Assembly: GCA_946011705.1 (NCBI GenBank)
Contig: CAMGCA010000117.1
Location: 1-6,700 of the forward strand
Direction of reading: 5' to 3'
DNA length: 6,700 nt
Source of the DNA: an uncultured Clostridia bacterium
Lineage (GTDB): Bacteria > Bacillota > Clostridia > Oscillospirales > Oscillospiraceae
The notes under the pieces were generated by a model that was given only the letters and a program-made list of their open reading frames with translations, was not told the DNA's origin and ran no database searches. Made by a program: the position numbers and the translations under genes. Positions 5,171 to 6,700 of this stretch are shown piece by piece. Position 1 is the stretch's first letter; every line of letters starts with the position of its first letter.

Positions 5171-6700
5171 ATGGTCAGTTTTCTAATTTGTCTGGTACTC
5201 CTGATCGGCGGTTACTTTACATACGGTAAAGTCATCGACAACACTCTGGGTCCGGACGACCGCGAAACTCCCGCTGTCCGCATCAACGACGGTATCGACT
5301 ACGTCGTTATGCCCCAGTGGAAGCTGTTTCTGGTGCAGCTGCTGAACATTGCGGGCCTTGGTCCCATCTTCGGCGCAATGCAGGGTGCTCTGTGGGGCCC
5401 TGTGGTGTTCCTGTGGATCACCTTCGGAACCATCTTCGCCGGCGGCGTTCACGACTACTTCGCCGGTATGCTGTCCGAGAGAAACGACGGTGCTTCCATC
5501 TCCGAGATCTGCGGCATCTATCTGGGCAACGGCATGAAGACCGTCATGCGTGTCTTCAGTGTCGTTCTGCTGGTGATGGTGGGCACCGTATTCGCCGTCG
5601 GCCCCGCTGGCCTGATCGTCACCCTGTTCCAGAACAGCGGCTTCACCGGCATCGTAACCAGCAAGGAGTTCTGGCTGTGGGTCATTCTGGTCTACTACTT
5701 CATCGCCACCTTCATCTCCATCGACAAGATCATCGGCAAGATCTATCCTCTCTTCGGCATCTGCCTGATCATCATGGCTGTGGGTGTCGCCTTTGGTATC
5801 TTTACCAATCCCGCTTACACCATTCCCGAGCTGTGGACCCACTTCTACAACATGCATCCCAGCGGAACGCCCATCTGGAGTTTCATGTTCATCACCGTGG
5901 CCTGCGGTGCCATCTCCGGTTTCCATGCCACCCAGTCTCCTCTGATGGCCCGCTGCATGAAGTCCGAAAAGCAGGGCCACATGGTATTCTACGGTGCCAT
6001 GGTCTGCGAGGGCATCATTGCTCTGATCTGGGCCGCCGCCGGCTGCTCCATCTATGAGGTCACCGGCGGTCTGAATACCGGCCTCCAGGCCGCTCTTGCC
6101 AACGGCCAGTCCGCCGCCATCTATGACGTCTGCGTCAAGACCATGGGCGGCGTGGGTATTGCCCTGGCCATGCTGGGCGTCATCGCCTGCCCCATCACCT
6201 CCGGCGATACCGCTTTCCGCAGCGCCCGTCTGACCCTGGCCGACTGGTTCAAGATCAATCAGGACAAGTTCCAGAAGCGTCTGGTCCTGTGCGTGCCCCT
6301 GCTGCTGGTGGGCGCATTCGTGGGCCATCTGGACTACTCCATCGTCTGGCGTTACTTCAGCTGGACCAACCAGACCCTGGCTATGATCGTCCTGTGGGCC
6401 GCCAGCATGTATCTGTTCCATCAGAAGAAGAACTTCTGGGTTACCGTGGTGCCCGCCACCTTCATGAGCGCCGTGTCCTGCACGTACTTCCTGCTGGGCA
6501 ATGAGTGCCTGGGCCAGTTCCTGAACAGCAAGGACGCCGCTGGCGCCGTCATCTACAACACCGCAGTGGCGTATCCCGTCGGCATCATCTTTGCCGCCGT
6601 GCTGCTGTTCATCTTCCTCCGCACCACCAAGAAGCATGCTGCAAAGAAGTATATATTCCCACCAGTCTCTTCCAGAAACACAACCTCCAGCCCGCCACTG
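5171..6700 (+). CDS. cstA: CstA-type carbon-starvation/pyruvate transporter, runs off the window end
   Basis: This is a polytopic inner-membrane protein of the CstA family, whose E. coli members CstA and BtsT import pyruvate and were first linked to peptide use during starvation. Family hallmarks are clear: GPIFGAMQGALWGP (64-77), FAGGVHDYFAGMLSERNDG (89-107), PITSGDTAFRSAR (341-353) and RYFSWTNQTLA (394-404). I count roughly 12-13 membrane segments over about 490 residues, close to the shorter Gram-positive form and well below the roughly 700 residues of E. coli CstA. ATG 5171 has GGGAGG at 5158-5163, a 7-base spacer. Codon use is strongly biased to C-ending codons, suggesting high expression. 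The frame stays open to base 6700 (510 codons). The last codons after about 6647, following a natural-looking basic end (TTKKHAAKK), use ATA and CCA and give a Ser/Pro/Thr tail that does not look like the family. The true C-terminus may therefore be altered or missing. The gene has its own promoter and inverted-repeat leader. Confidence 0.93.
   Translation, partial: MVSFLICLVLLIGGYFTYGKVIDNTLGPDDRETPAVRINDGIDYVVMPQWKLFLVQLLNIAGLGPIFGAMQGALWGPVVFLWITFGTIFAGGVHDYFAGMLSERNDGASISEICGIYLGNGMKTVMRVFSVVLLVMVGTVFAVGPAGLIVTLFQNSGFTGIVTSKEFWLWVILVYYFIATFISIDKIIGKIYPLFGICLIIMAVGVAFGIFTNPAYTIPELWTHFYNMHPSGTPIWSFMFITVACGAISGFHATQSPLMARCMKSEKQGHMVFYGAMVCEGIIALIWAAAGCSIYEVTGGLNTGLQAALANGQSAAIYDVCVKTMGGVGIALAMLGVIACPITSGDTAFRSARLTLADWFKINQDKFQKRLVLCVPLLLVGAFVGHLDYSIVWRYFSWTNQTLAMIVLWAASMYLFHQKKNFWVTVVPATFMSAVSCTYFLLGNECLGQFLNSKDAAGAVIYNTAVAYPVGIIFAAVLLFIFLRTTKKHAAKKYIFPPVSSRNTTSSPPL

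Noticed and set aside
5183..6637. Long antisense open frame of 484 codons opposite cstA
   Set aside because: It is a by-product of the strong C-ending codon bias of cstA. Its translation is rich in Gly, Asp, His and Gln with no domain, and the sense frame is an unmistakable CstA.

Overview
The window looks like a chromosomal segment from a gut-type Clostridia bacterium, most likely in or near the Oscillospiraceae (an inference). The evidence is the strong AGGAGG-type ribosome sites, a CstA of the short Gram-positive type, and a MoxR-type AAA+ ATPase paired with a VWA protein. Every gene I can support is on the + strand.

Layout: positions 1-108 hold the last codons of a truncated gene. Positions 159-1667 hold a two-gene unit: an unrecognised 272-residue soluble protein, then a DUF1275/YoaK-family membrane protein 15 bases downstream. 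This part is visibly AT-richer than what follows (about 45% GC in a sampled 60-base line, against about 73% in a sampled line of the VWA gene). Positions 1668-1969 are non-coding and carry two hairpins followed by T runs. Positions 1970-4973 hold a GC-rich likely operon: an AAA+ ATPase with an unusual Walker A ending in Asn, a NorD/CobT-like VWA protein starting 4 bases after it, and a small protein whose fold resembles DUF2007. Positions 4974-5170 contain a good promoter and an elaborate pair of overlapping inverted repeats. From 5171 a CstA-type carbon-starvation/pyruvate transporter gene runs off the end of the window. Its last 17-18 codons look unlike the rest of the gene.

How the genes work together: AAA+/VWA pairs (NorQ/NorD, CbbQ/CbbO, CobS/CobT, RavA/ViaA) use ATP-driven remodelling by the ring ATPase, directed by the VWA protein, to activate or load metal into a client enzyme. 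No client such as a Rubisco, nitric oxide reductase or chelatase large subunit lies in this window, so the role of the pair is open. The transporter has its own promoter and appears independently regulated, possibly by a Rex-like redox repressor.
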